Shown one piece after another: positions 22,481 to 34,965 of a DNA stretch of 64,000 bases. The notes beneath the pieces were generated by a model, which saw only the letters and a list, made by a program, of their open reading frames with translations, was not told the origin of the DNA and searched no databases. The DNA lies in the NCBI GenBank assembly GCA_002105175.1, contig MCGE01000022.1:248001-312000 (forward strand), written 5' to 3'. Each line of letters begins with the position of its first letter. Position 1 is the first letter of the stretch. A program made the translations under genes and the position numbers. This DNA comes from Absidia repens (Eukaryota > Mucoromycota > Mucoromycetes > Mucorales > Cunninghamellaceae).

Positions 22481-23690
22481 ATGTCAGGATACGATCGTGC
22501 TTTGACCGTCTTCTCTCCCGATGGCCACTTGTTCCAAGTCGAATACGCTTCCGAAGCGGTTCGAAAAGGTACCTGCGCGGTAAGTCATCATAACCACCAA
22601 CCACACGTCTCAACACACCAACTTCCAAATGTGCGTGTGTGTGTGTATATCTATATTCAACCATCTTTTTTTTTAAAAAAAAAAAAATTATTAGGTGGGT
22701 GTACGTGGACAAAATGCTGTGGTGTTGGGTGTAGAAAAGAAATCAGCCTTGAAACTTCAAGATCCTAGAACTGTACGCAAGATTGCCATGTTGGATGACC
22801 ATATTGCCATGGCTTTTGCAGGTAATCAATAAGCAACCCCCCCTCCCATTTTTTTTCTTTCTGTTCTCCCGCCTCTTGTTCACTCACTCACTCACACGCC
22901 TTTTTTTTATTTATTTATTTTTATCAAGGGTTGACGGCCGATGCTCGAGTATTGATCAATAAGGCTCGTACAGAATGCCAAAGTCATCGTTTAACGGTAG
23001 AAGATCCCGCGTCGGTGGAATATATTACTCGTCATATTGCTCAAGTCCAACAAAAATACACTCAAAGCGGTGGTGTGCGGCCTTTTGGGATTTCAACTTT
23101 GATCATTGGGTTTGATAACAATGCTCCACGACTCTATATGACCGAACCCTCTGGTATCTACACCGCTTGGAAGGTAAAAAAAAAAAAAAAAAACAACAAC
23201 AACAATAGATGCTGCTCTCAGGAAGGAAGGGAGACGGACGCGTATATGTGTGTATGTGTGTGTGTGATCATCGTCATACTCACTCGCCCCCTCAATTTTT
23301 TGGTACTATTAGGCCAATGCTATTGGAAGAAGCTCCAAAACCGTACGTGAATTCTTGGAAAAGAACTATAGCGATACCATGGATGATAAGGCTGCCATCA
23401 AATTGACTGTCAAGTCGCTGCTGGAAGTGGTGCAGACGGGTGCCAAGAATATTGAAATTGCTGTCATGACTGCTGATCATCAAGTCAAGGTACAGTATAC
23501 GATAGATAGCAAAGACAAAGAGTATAAAGAGTGAGAATATTCAAGCGGTCCTTCTTTTTTCTTATTTCTATAGATTTTGGATTTGACAGAAGTCGAGGCA
23601 GTGGTGGCCGAAATTGAAAAGGAAAAGGAAGAAGAGGCTGAAAAGAAGAAGAAACCTCTTGGTGGTGCTGCCGCGTCCAGCAGTAGTTGA
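22481..23690 (+). CDS. 20S proteasome subunit alpha4 (PSMA7/Pre6)
   Basis: Exons 22481-22579, 22695-22821, 22929-23173, 23313-23489 and 23574-23690 join to 254 residues. The protein is one of seven alpha subunits forming the gated outer rings of the 20S core. The N-terminal signature [20 protein letters not shown] and KGTCAVGVRG identify the alpha4 group. [30 protein letters not shown] and REFLEKNY are further family motifs. The C-terminus is a highly charged Glu/Lys run followed by AAASSSS, which projects from the particle in the family. A poly(A)-like AATAAA lies near 23748. Confidence 0.96.
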
Positions 23691-23951
23691 ATTTTTTTTA
23701 GCAGTTAGTCTTTTTTCCTCCCCCTCCTTTTTTTTTTATCTTATCATAATAAAAAAAAAATCCACACTTTTGTCCTTTTGTTGTTGCGCTGGTAACGGTG
23801 TTTGAATGTCGGCCATTTTCATTGGATGATTCCCCCTTTTTTTTTGTCCTCCCCACTGGCTCAAAATTTAAGACTTTTTTTTTTTGTTGACCTCAATTTT
23901 TTTATTTTTTTTACTTTCTTTTTTGTTTATTCCCCCGTGTCTTCCCATATC

Positions 23952-24722
23952 ATGTCTCAAGCATCCGGTTCCATTGCAAACAGAATCTCCCAAAAGCTCG
24001 CTTCCAAGGGCTTTAGAGATTATTTCATGAGGTAAAAAACAACAACAACGTCAACAATAACAAAAAAAAAGCCATTCAAAATGTCATTCAATGAACTAAC
24101 CCCATCTTTTTTTTTTAATATAGCACAGTAAATACTCAACCCCTCCCCTTGATATTCGTTATTGTTTTTACTCACTCTTTCTCTCTCTTTTTAATATAGC
24201 ATTTCTGGGGTCCCGTTGCTAACTGGGGTATTCCTCTTGCCGCTATTGGTGATACTCAAAAAGATGCTAGTTTGATTTCTGGCAACATGACAGCCGGTAA
24301 GACCACTCCTTCATACAAACAAAAACAATATACGCACTTTTTATTATAGATATTGACATATTTTGCATTTATTATTTATTTAATTATTTATAAATAGCTC
24401 TCTGTGTGTATTCCGCTCTCTTTATGCGTTTTGCCTTGGCCGTCCAACCCACCAACTATCTTTTGTTTGCTTGTCATTTCGTCAACGAAGGCGCACAATT
24501 GACCCAAGGTTATCGCTACCTCCAATATAACAAGTAAGTATACCACCTCTTTCAACCAAAATAATAATATCACAAACATACACACGCACACACACACACA
24601 CATATATATATATCCCGCAGACTGACCCTCCCTTTTCCTTTTTCTTTTATCATAGATTTGGTGGCAAAGAAAAGGCAGAAGCTCAAAAAACAACTGAAGA
24701 ATCGAAAGTGGTAGCCGAATAG
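23952..24722 (+). CDS. MPC1: Mitochondrial pyruvate carrier subunit MPC1 (contains a 4-nt micro-exon)
   Basis: Exons 23952-24031, 24124-24127, 24200-24296, 24398-24533 and 24656-24722 give 127 residues. MPC1 pairs with MPC2 in the inner mitochondrial membrane to import pyruvate. Family motifs: [58 protein letters not shown]. The invariant MSTHFWG can be made only if the four bases CACA (24124-24127), which have TATAG before and GTAAAT after, are used as an exon. Skipping them puts the rest out of frame. The N-terminus is short and amphipathic, and the C-terminal tail is charged. The gene starts 261 bp after the proteasome stop. A poly(A)-like AATAAA lies near 24795. Confidence 0.93.
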
Positions 24723-24962
24723 ATTTTTATACATTAGTAGTAACAGTAGTAACAGTAGTAATAGTAGATACAACATTTGATTTTTTATTACACCCAATAA
24801 AGCACAATACAATAAAAAGCAAAGAAAGAAACAAATGAATTGATTTTTATTATACAAAAATAGCAGTGAATGAATTCAAAAAGGGAGGCGGTTGTTGTAT
24901 CAATGTGCATGCAGAAAAGGGACACACTATATGGGGGGGGTTTATTGTATATATAAAAAAAA

Positions 24963-25760
24963 TCAATAAGGGGCAATGGGAGGTTGGGAAGAGGGTGTGA
25001 TATGGATAGTTGTATTGATGGCATCGATGGCGTGAAGGAATTGGGGACTAGCTAAAGTGGTATTTTGAGAATCCATGGTATAAAAGGGATTGCATACATT
25101 AGATACATAGGCTTGATGGATTTTGTTGAATATCTATGAAAAAGAAACGTATGAGTGGAACAGTTCATCTAACGTAGGCATATCAGCACTACTTACGGCT
25201 TTCATGTCTGCATCACGAATCACGCCATCCGTCACGCTAACTACAACAACGAACTTCACTTTAGTATTGGTCATATACCCGTATCTATTAAAGAAAGTCA
25301 ATTCCCCCGCACCACCAAAAAAAAAAAAAAATAACAAAAAATAAAGTTAATATTGTATTCGTTTGTCGGAGGAATGTGTACTTACACAGCAAGATCTTCC
25401 ATCGCATATAAAAGTCCAAGATATAATTCGTGTTGTTTCGGTCCATTCGTCACTAGTTCATATAAAAAGGGTACAGAGATAATATATATTTGAGTCGTTC
25501 ATTGTTGTCAATGTTCTTTTTTTGTGGGAGGGTGTTCAAGGTGCGTACCTCTTTCTTCAATGATATCGATGGAGGTGTGTGCAATATAGTGATACTTTAA
25601 ATCCGGATGGGTCGAGCTGAAATTTTTTATAAACAGAGGATTATTCTAAACGAAAAAAAGAGGAAGTTGTGAATAAGATATATGGATATATTATTATCTT
25701 CCTCAAAATAGTCTTTACCTGCTTGCCAATAATAGCAATACAGTTGATGGTACTGTTCAT
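24963..25760 (-). CDS. TRAPP complex subunit 2-like (TRAPPC2L/Tca17, sedlin family)
   Basis: Minus-strand exons 25760-25719, 25645-25549, 25452-25386, 25284-25197 and 25133-24963 give 154 residues. The longin-like fold belongs to TRAPP subunits that tether ER-Golgi vesicles and act with Ypt/Rab exchange factors. Motifs: INCIAIIGKQNNPLFI, LKYHYIAHTSIDIIEER, QHELYLGLLYAMEDLAVYGY, TNTKVKFVVVV and VCNPFYTM. The ELYLGLLY...YGYMTN pattern fits TRAPPC2L better than TRAPPC2. It starts 264 bp from the divergent fucosyltransferase-like gene and is convergent with MPC1 (240 bp apart). Confidence 0.92.
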
Positions 25761-26024
25761 TGCAGAAATCTAGGGAGAAAAAAAAAGAAAAAAATAAAAC
25801 GTGGTTAGGTCAAAAAAGCTTCGAGGCGACTTTTGAGCGAAGAGCAAATGCGGGTTTTGAAAAGGTTTAGGATCTTCCTTTGACCCACCCAATTTACCAA
25901 AAAAAAATAATATTTATCCAATAGGAATCGAGATACAATATATTAGGACCAAAAATAAAGAAGGAGTTTTGGGATTTTTCTCTCTTTTCTCTTTCTTTAT
26001 ACTTTTTTCTTCATCACTAAAAGT
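25761..26024. promoter_or_regulatory. Divergent intergenic promoter, TRAPPC2L / fucosyltransferase-like
   Basis: These 264 bp separate the two start codons. A CT-rich tract (TTTTTCTCTCTTTTCTCTTTC, 25975-26010) leads to the plus-strand start. Confidence 0.45.
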
Positions 26025-28250
26025 ATGGTTGCTTATCAGAGAGCAGCTGGTACTACACAGGAACTCAATGGTTTACTCTTTAAATATAAACTTGCCAAGG
26101 CATTGACCTTGTTGAGTTTAGTAGCTGTCATCACCATGACTTTAGCTTCTGTCGTTTTCCCTGGTAAGATAAAAAATATAAAAAATAAAGAAAAGGGCAA
26201 CACTGATCTTTACTGTTTTTCTCTCTCATACTATAGAAAATCTACAACAATTTTTTGGAGACAACAAAAGTAGTGACATAGAAAGTGACGATGTTCCTAC
26301 CTCATCACAGCAAGACCAACAACAGAAGTCAGGCGTCAAAACCGCTACGGAATGTCGATTACCGTCTTCACTACACATGCCATCGAGCGGCAAGGGACAA
26401 TACACACCACCAGCACCACACGACTCGGTCCTTAAGGCCGTTAAACTAGCACACCAAGACGATATCGATGCGTATTGTCAGCACTGGGATCCTGTCCAAG
26501 GGTTTGATCCTGTCATTCCTTACAACACACATGGGGAATGCGGTCATTGGCAAGACAAGTATACCGAGCTTCATCAACAACGACTGGAACAACTAGAACG
26601 ACTCAAGGCTGGTGATATTGAAAGCTTTTCCCATGACGATACACCATTGTATGTTTCTTATCTATGTAAAGAAGTGCCTGCCAATTCAAATCGTGGCTGT
26701 GGCGGTCTGGCTGATCGAATGAGTGGTAAAAAAAAAAAAAAAAAAAAAAAAAAGCACAGTATGGATTTTCTTGAAATTCTCATCATTCTTTTTTCTGGTT
26801 TGTTTTGTTTTTTTGATCTGTTTAGGGATGATTTCGACCTTTTTTTATGCTTTACTTACCAACCGGGCTTATCTTGCGCATTGGGCCAATGAAAATCCCA
26901 TTCCCTTGGAAATCTTATTCGAACAACCCAATGTCAACTGGACCTATCAACCCAATCAAATGAAATCCTTGTTTACCAGTCAACCAGATAATGAATTGAT
27001 GTCCTTCCAACAAGTCGATACCTTGAATCAAAACTATGATGGCTTGGGCTCCATCATGTTCCGTGATGGTCCTTCCCAGGATTTTGCTGAATTATGGAAT
27101 GCCTCGGTAAAGTGTCTTCTTTTTTTTTTTTTTTTTTGTTGGATTGTTTTCCCACACACACACACATTCACATTTATACTGACACACACACATACAAAAA
27201 CGTCTCTGTTTACAAAAATAGTATGTGGAAGTCCGATCCAATCGCGCGTATATCATCCGTACGTTTGATCACTCGACCCATTATCCAGAAATCCTTGCCA
27301 AGTTGGGGCTGACGAAAGAAAATGCTTTTGGATGTATTGCCGACTACCTATTTCGACCTACGATCGGTGCACGAAAGTATATCAATGCTTATCGAGAATT
27401 ATTTGCGTTACGCAGTGTGCTCAGCATTGGTATCCAAGTAAGTTTAACCCATTTATCCCATTTGATGAAAGCAAAGGGAACATAACAATTTATCATCTGT
27501 GCCAAGAGACAAAAAAAAAACTGAACAAATGTTTTTTTTTTTTATATATGATAGATCCGTACCAATGACCAAGCATTAGCCAACCCACAAAACGACGACA
27601 ATACGTTGGAAAAATGGTTCTATTATTTCAAATGTGCGAACGAATTTGCGCTTGCCAAGAAGACCCCCCACCATCAACGCATTGTGTACTTTTTGGTGAC
27701 GGATTCACACAAACTACGGGATGAATTTGAACAGATGAATGAAGATGCCAGTTTACGTGCCAAGTATTTGGGTGTGGAAAACATGGAGGTGACATCGACC
27801 GTGGTGACGAATTTACCGTTAGAACATATCGAACCGGATCAAGTGGCCAAATACATTGATGTGGAAATCCCATTGGAAGTCAGTCGTGAACGGATGACGC
27901 CCGGTGTCAATAGTGCCATGATCGAAAATTGGTTGTTGGGTTATACCGATTTACGGGTCATCAGTCCTCAGGGGTATGGCAAAATGGCCGCCTTCCATTC
28001 CCGATCCGATCATACCACTATCAGTTTACCAAGAGTAAGTTTGTTTGTTTTTTTTAAAAAAAAAAAAAAAGAAATAACAGAGAGAAGGGGGAAATCATGA
28101 CTGACAGATGGGTTGACTCTTTTTTTTTTAATTTTTTTTTTTGGTGGAATTTAGTTACCTTCCAAAGCCAAATCTCTGAACTGTGCCGATCCCAAGGTCA
28201 CCGGTTACTATGACTTGAGTTGGTTAAGTCATCAATGGAGTTTAGGATAG
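26025..28250 (+). CDS. Putative fucosyltransferase-like type II membrane glycosyltransferase
   Basis: Exons 26025-26163, 26237-26725, 26826-27106, 27222-27437, 27555-28034 and 28155-28250 give 566 residues. A short cytosolic N-terminus is followed by one membrane anchor (about residues 26-46, KALTLLSLVAVITMTLASVV) and a Gln/Ser-rich stem, the layout of Golgi glycosyltransferases. NRGCGGLADRMSGMISTFFY, ALLTNRAYLAHW, FGCIADYLFRPT, LSIGIQIRTND and RIVYFLVTDSHKLRDEF resemble the GT-B fucosyltransferase superfamily (GT23/GT37/NodZ), in which the xGxxIRxxD motif contacts GDP-fucose. Several Cys residues could form disulfides. Fucose occurs in cell-wall polymers of Mucoromycota, which gives a plausible role. 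The acceptor and exact family are not determined. Confidence 0.72.
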
Positions 28251-28471
28251 ATCAACATCCCCCCTCTCTTTCTCTCATCCCCCCCCTTAGCTCTTTCTTT
28301 TATTTTTATTACTCATGCATACAACAAACATATTTATATATTATACAGAATAAAAAAATAAATAAATCGTCTCTCCCTTTTTTTTTTTGATGTGTATTGA
28401 TATGACTTGGCTTTTTTATTTGTGTGTGTGTATGTATGTCTTCCATTGATGCTAGATTACTTTTTTTTTTT

Positions 28472-29791
28472 TTACGTGTCCCAATAAATATGATATTCCT
28501 GATCGCCAACAATGACTTTATTTGGAACATGCCGTGAGGTCATGGGTCGAAACGGCCGCGCCCCATCATCCTGTGATAAGCGTTGTAAGAGCAAGGTGGC
28601 ATTGATGGTATCGATGATATCTTGATGCAACAGATCTGCCGATGGGGTAGAAGGCGGCGGCGGTGATGATGATGATGAGGAGGAGGATGACCACGTTGAT
28701 GAGGAGGTGGAGGAAGAAGAACACATGGAGGAAGGAGAAAGTGGTGCTGGGGTAGCCATCGGCGGGGTGATACGAGCCACAGGCATTGGCTCGGCAACAG
28801 CAGCAGCGGCAACAGCAGTAGTGGCAAGTGTAGGGGATGGTGTTGTTTGTGATGGATCCACCACGTTGAGTAAACTTGATAAAGACATATTGCTATTGGT
28901 ATGATGATGATGTTGCTGACGTGGTGGTAGTGCTACAGGATGATTTTTCTTATGTGAGGATGGAGATGAGGATGGAGGTAAGCGTGGTCGACGCATGGTG
29001 GCATAGCCTCGTGTGCGGGGATGAGCTTTATGACGACGTCGTGCGGATTGGGGATCCAATAACAAAGACCCATAATCTGCATGTTCTGGAGCCAACGCCT
29101 CGGTGGCGAACCGTGGCCCGAAGATGGCCGTCAGTTCTTTACGGATCATCCATGAGGTGCGGCGACAAAGAATGGCAGCAAAATCATACGGAATCCTATA
29201 TATATATTTGTATGTATAAGAGACATGAATATATTATAATATATGTATAGGCAAGTTGCCTTTTTTTGATTTTGATTTTTTTTTTTTTACCAAGTGCCTT
29301 GAATTTTGAGAAACCCGCCCCGAATCTTCTTGACTCGAAGTTCGGGATTTGAATCTACCATTTTGACAATATCTGATTTGCTATTCCCCAGCGCTTTCCA
29401 AATGCCTGTGAAATGAACATAACCTAAATTTTTGAGGGGGGGGATTGTTCTTTTTAATATGATGATGTGTTATTTGGGCTAATGGTTCGACTTCTTTTTA
29501 CCTGTTTCCCGATCCCACATAATAGGCTGACTATTGATATTATACTCATACACTTTGTAAAAAAAAATTGAAAAAATAAAATTAGTATTGCACTGGTGAC
29601 ACACGTCAAAAATAGCGAGGCTTTTTTTTTTTCCTACCTGGAATGTAGCCTCGAGGATCCAACGAGGTGGAGTATTTGTCTTTGCGCACCTTTAATTTAA
29701 GTGAAGCTGTGGCAAATGGACGAAAGGTGGGACAATCCGTCTCGGTATAATGATGATGGGTCTCTCTTGCGGGTGGTGGTGGTGTCTCCAT
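28472..29791 (-). CDS. KilA-N/APSES-type DNA-binding protein
   Basis: Minus-strand exons 29791-29638, 29552-29502, 29405-29291 and 29195-28472 join to 347 residues. Residues about 53-140 form the DNA-binding domain: QPIMWDRETGIWKALGNSKS, then KIRGGFLKIQGTWIPYDFA and AILCRRTSWMIRKEL. This matches the fungal APSES/KilA-N pattern in which the G-x-W-I/V-P motif precedes the recognition helices. The rest is low complexity: a basic Arg/His-rich stretch, His and Ala runs, then Ser and Pro runs, typical of regulators. No ankyrin repeats are seen, so it is closer to Xbp1-like factors than to Swi4/Mbp1. The gene is convergent with the fucosyltransferase-like gene, 221 bp between stops. Confidence 0.78.
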
Positions 29792-31009
29792 TGTTTTATT
29801 TTTTATGAGAAAGAAAAAAAAAAAGAAAAAGATGCAAAGAAAAAAAAAACCGAGTTAAAAAAAAAAAAAGGAGAACGAGAAGGAAGGGGAGGGGGACGAT
29901 AGTATATGAACAGAGACAAAAGTTGACCCACCGAGACAGAGAGAGAGTGAAAGTGAAAGATATGTTTAATTTGTGCTCTTTTGGAGAGAATGTCAAACCA
30001 CATGACAGTCGTGTTGCCGATCTTTTTTGGTGGGGCCACATGGCCTTCACCTCCTCCTCCTCCTCCCCCTCGAAAAACAAACAAAAATAAAAAGAAATTC
30101 TAAAGAAAAGGGCAGACTTTTTTTTTGAGGTGGTCGACTCTTCGACTATCATCGTTTTTAACATTAATGATCATGTTTTTATCGCATTGTAGTATCTATA
30201 GCTCTCGTTTGCTCTTTGCCATTGCCTTTTTTTTTTTTGTGCGAGTGTATATATATATACATATATATATTTGTGGTGAGATGCAAAACGCCCAGTCTCG
30301 GGACACTTCTCTCCAGAAAAAAAAAAAGGGGGTAAAAACAAACAAGTCGAAGACCAAAAAAGGAAAGGCGTGATTGGATGACAGTTTGCCACCCACTGTA
30401 TCAACAAACATATCAGTCAGGGGGGCCGCATCACATCATTTTGGTTCGACTGGGTGGGTGGGTTGCCCTTACTGGAGGAGGGTGTTTTTGTATGTCTCTG
30501 TCTACATACGTCCTGCCCTATGACTATCAACACCGATCTCCCGAAAAACTCTCTTCTCCATCAACTTGAATGTCCAACTGAAATAGACTCTATGCCATTT
30601 TGCTTTTTTTTTTTTTGCCTTAACAATGTAGTACAACCTGGTACAAAATTCAAAAAACAAGGACATGTCTTTATTGCGACCCCATTTGATAATAAAAGTG
30701 CCCTGACACCGGACATTGGTGGTTTGTGAGGCAAGAATCCAAAACACAGGCCATTTCCCGACTTTTTTTTTTTTTTTTGTGGATAGTAGTCAAATCAAAA
30801 CATTTACCTGCTTCGGCCTGCAAAAATTTGTTTTAGATATATGTGAGTTGATAGGAAGTTTGTTTGGATGAGAGTGGGAAATAAATTCTTGGGCGGGAGA
30901 AAAAAAAAAAAAAAAAAAAAAAAAAAACGTTTAAAATGAACAGAATAAGGGCGAGAGAGTTCAGTGTCAAGGAAGATCCATTCATGCTTTTAGTATTTTG
31001 AAATAGAAA
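29792..31009. other. Intergenic spacer
   Basis: The first about 300 bp upstream of the KilA-N gene are purine-rich on the plus strand, with a (CTC)n-like tract near 30050, probably promoter. An A27 run is at 30901-30927. The open frames at 30378-30569 and 30454-30729 show no family resemblance. Confidence 0.45.
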
Positions 31010-31720
31010 GAGTTATTGTAGCCTAGAATATCATTCGGCGTTTCATTATGTTTGTTCCGTATGGATACTAGCGACGCGATAAAATAAAACAGCAGTAATC
31101 AATTTGTAGGATATATCAGTATCATTTGAGTATATTTTATTCAAGAAATGTTAAAGCAGGGTCAAGTAAGATACCTCGACTACTTAAAAAAGAAAGGTTT
31201 TAATTTAAGCGGAACGGAGTGCATAAAGAGGACATGTTGGGTGAAAATACAGTAGCGCAAATAGAGCTAGTTAACGCCATTCTAATAAAAATAACAGCAA
31301 TATCAAAAAAAAAAAAAAATCGACAACATTTTCAAGGATTAACTAGATGGTGATAGTATTATAGAGATAATAGACATGTTTTATTTACATATGATCATAT
31401 AAAAGAAAGAAGATGGGAGGGATGGGTCTATTCTAAAGTCGGGAGCTTGATCTACTAAAGGTCAAATAACTACAATAATGAGAATTAAATGGTACAAAAC
31501 ATATTTTATTCGGATATGTATGTATAAAAACTAAGGCAATGAATAACAAGCTAATCTAACAAAGGTTCCAGGACACTAAGCTAAGGCCTAAGACTAATCT
31601 AACGAGTGGACCAAAATCATAGAATCAAAATGAAAGGGTTTCCCCATGATGTTTGTATTGCAATTTCAAAATGCCTCTGATTCAAGTTCTAACCACTAAT
31701 CCAGTATCACCAGCACCTAA
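31010..31720 (-). repeat. Dispersed AT-rich repeat family, copy D (reverse, diverged)
   Basis: Read on the minus strand it has several modules ending in GAATAAAATATG-like words (near 31515, 31390 and 31140). It also shows CCTTTCATTTTGATTC, TTAGATTAG, CTTAGCTTAGTG and AACTAGCTC blocks shared with copies A-C. It is more diverged than the others. Confidence 0.55.
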
Positions 31721-33109
31721 GCTTTAATGAAGAAAAGAAAAAGGAAAGAAAAAGGAAAAAGGGTGAAGACAAAAATAAATAAATAAAAACACCGTATGCG
31801 GAGTATGAATGCTGTCACCGTCAACGAGGGGAAGTCCCTATCCAATCCATCATATCATACATTAACGAGAAATACTGATATTCCCCTAATTAACATTTTA
31901 CCAATATTAGTATATAACACAATGATAAATTCCTATACTACAGTATTATATAAAAAAAAACAACCCACCATTGTACATATGTTTGTTTAAAACTCATGGG
32001 TGACGATACAAAAGTCGGTTTATGTGTATCATATGTACATCGGTGGGGACAGTCTTGTGCTTATAGCATATGTAATATAAAAAACTATGCATTTATATGT
32101 ACCAGAGTCACATTTGATATTCAATGACCGTAGACCATGATCGTTCGACTAACGTGATAGAGAAGAACAAAAGAATTTTCCAAACCGAACGAGACTACTC
32201 AGTCGACAAGTTCAAGGGGCAAAGACTTCCTTTGCTGACTCTCAATAAGTGTGGTATGGGGACTGATCGTCAAAACCATATAAAGGTGTAACATTGGAAA
32301 CTCATTGAATAATTGAATGATTGTATGTTTGTTGTTAAAGGCGAGAAAAACCCATCGAATGACATTTTTTTATATATATTATTTACATAAAACAGTCATC
32401 TCAAAAAAGGGGGAAAAGGGGGTAATGAGGATGTTATATGACATCATCCCTATTTAGTTGTGATTTACCATAAAGAACCAATCGATGGGTCATCAATGCA
32501 CAGAACAAGGTAAGGAAGGTGGCACAATTAAGATCTCTTGCTTTATTACTCAATCATTGTAAATATATAAAATTGAATCAGGTCATTTTAAACAAAAAAA
32601 AAAGCCGGGGAAAAGGGATTACCCGATTTGGAAGCCATAAAAAAAAACCATCCACTTTGGAAGGGTGATTATTATGAATATACCCAAAAAGTATCATTAT
32701 ATATTTTTTGCCGTCGAATTCTATTTCATGATGAAGAAAAGAGAATTGCTCCCACTGTTTAGTTATTATGTTTTTACATAATCATCCCATCTTCAAAAGA
32801 GGGATAGACTGTGGTTAGATAATTCAACCCACCCCATATTATTATAATGACCAAGGTGCATTGTCGTACCTGAAGAAAGAGATTTCATAATAAATTGAGT
32901 CATTAAAAAACAGATCATCCCCCCTCCTCCTTGGGTCCTTTATACTCTTGAAATTGCTGTCATGCCCAATCATCTGAGATCTGACTTGAAAAAAAAGAGT
33001 TGTGACAGAAAATAATCATAATGGTAATATAATTATGTAAACGCACCCATTCTTTTGCAGAAAGCCGATGAGGAGGAGGAACCTCATCAATGACTTGCAG
33101 TTTTTTCTC
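31721..33109. other. Long AT-rich intergenic spacer
   Basis: No exon or RNA gene is recognisable over about 1.4 kb. The open frame at 31796-31990 is unsupported. The right end is the chitinase upstream region. Confidence 0.45.
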
Positions 33110-33116
33110 TATATAA
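33110..33116 (+). promoter_or_regulatory. TATA box of the chitinase gene
   Basis: TATATAA is followed by GTCC and a CT-rich tract, 73 bp before the start codon: a strong-looking core promoter. Confidence 0.6.
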
Positions 33117-33182
33117 GTCCACCCTCTTCTTTCTTTTTCAACCTTTTTTTTTTTCTTTATTCAACAACCAAAAACGCATAAG

Positions 33183-34965
33183 ATGAAACTTGCTTTCTTA
33201 GGTGGTCTTCTTTTTTCAGCAACCAGTGTACTTGCATCACAAAGTCTTGTTGGTTATTTCCCTAACTGTAAATGATCATTCAAACACACATGTACCCCAA
33301 CAATCGATGCTCATCATCTTTTTTTTTTTTTTAAAATAATAATAATAATAATAATAATACTGCAGGGCTTTATGCGAAATATCCAGTTAGCAAGATTGAT
33401 TTCAGCAAATATACACATATCAACTATGCGTTTGCCATTCTGATCAAAGGTGCCACACCGGAGTATACAGATCCTCAACAAGTCGATACGCAATTACCAG
33501 AGCTTGTCAAGGCAGCCCATGCTAAAAACGCCAAGGTGCTGGTGTCTGTAGGCGGATGGTCAGGTTGTCTTACATTTAGTACCATGTCAGCCGATGCTTC
33601 TCAACGTAAAACATTTATTGATTGGAATGTGGATCAAGTTAAAAAATATGATTTGGATGGCATTGATATTGGTAAAAAAAAAAAAAAAAAGTCTTTTTTT
33701 TCCTTACCCCTGAAAAACCATTTCATCTCCGACGAGGTGTGCCTAATTTTTTTTTTTTTTTTGTAATTTCAATAGATTGGGAATACCCTGGGGCTGTAGG
33801 AGCTGGATGTAACGCGATGGATTTGGAACATGATTACAAGAATTATTTGAAATTACTACAAGAATTACGTGCTGCTTTCGACAAGTCATTTGCGAAGGAT
33901 AGAAAAGAAATCACGATTGCTTGTCATGTGCGTACCTTCAAAACCCCCGATGGCACCATGGACGATGTGTCTGATTATGTCAAAGTCATTGATCGATTCA
34001 ACTTGATGACGTACGATATCAATGGAGCTTGGAATGAAACCTCAGGTCCCAATGCCCCCTTCAATTTCGAACCTGGACTTGGTGATGCCGATAGTTTTGT
34101 TGCTTCCATCAATACATGGATGAAAGCTGGTGTACCTGCCTCGAAAATCGTTCCTGGTCTTGCTTTCTATGGTCGTTCTTCAAGTAAGTCACTAATTGCC
34201 CATGACTCCAAAAAAAAAAAAAAAAACTCATCCCCGCCTTTTTTTTTTTTTTTCTTTCTTATTTTGCTGATGACAGCTTCCAAGGTAGATATGTCTAAAA
34301 CCAACCAATACCAAAAACAAGTGGCCGGTTCTCCACCTTCTGGAGACTCCTTTGATGCATACTGGCAAGATCCTTATTGCTCCAAGGACCCTGGTGGGCT
34401 TTCAGGTGTATGGCGCTATGGCAATCTGCGCTCCCAAGGTGTCCTGAGCGATCCTACCACGGCCGCCGCGCCCTGGATCCGCCAATGGGACAATGTGACA
34501 CAAACCCCATGGTTGTTTAACCCTAAAAGCAAGACATTTATTTCTTATGATGATCCTAAATCCATTGGTATCAAGACAGATTATGCACTTGACAAAAACT
34601 TGGGTGGGCTGATGGTATGGTCGGTGGATGAAGATAATGGTGAATTGGTGACAGTGGCTGCCAAGATTTTGAAAGGCAGTAGCAAAGGTGGCAAACATTC
34701 TCCTACTACTACGGCATCTGGCAAGAAACATGGGGAGAGTGGTTCGGGCGCCAAAGCCACGGCTTCTAGCAAACCCGCTGGTACCGCTGCACCCAGCTCC
34801 TCTTCTTCTTCCACCCATTGTGACGCAAAAAAATGGAATGCGGATACCACTTACCATAAAGGAGACAAGGTAGCTTACAAGAAGAAAGTCTATAGCGCAG
34901 GATGGTGGAGCCAAGGTGAGAAACCGGGATCCTCGGATGTATGGACAGCTGCTGGCGACTGTTAA
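33183..34965 (+). CDS. Secreted GH18 chitinase with C-terminal CBM5/12-like module
   Basis: Exons 33183-33267, 33366-33671, 33776-34183 and 34277-34965 give 495 residues. A clear signal peptide (MKLAFLGGLLFSATSVLA) precedes a GH18 TIM barrel. The catalytic motif DxxDxDxE is DLDGIDIDWE (about residues 124-133, Glu133 the acid), rebuilt exactly by splicing. VLVSVGGWSG is the SxGG motif, and LMTYDING and LGGLMVWSVDEDNG are substrate-site strands. After a Ser/Thr/Lys-rich linker, the last about 45 residues (WNADTTYHKGDKVAYKKKVY, SAGWWSQGEKPG) match the small chitin-binding CBM5/12 fold. The protein hydrolyses beta-1,4 chitin in the wall or in food sources. A poly(A)-like AATAAA lies near 35047. 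Confidence 0.95.

Noticed and set aside
30378..30729. Two overlapping plus-strand open frames
   Set aside because: Composition is not protein-like and includes a T homopolymer read as Phe; no splice partners.
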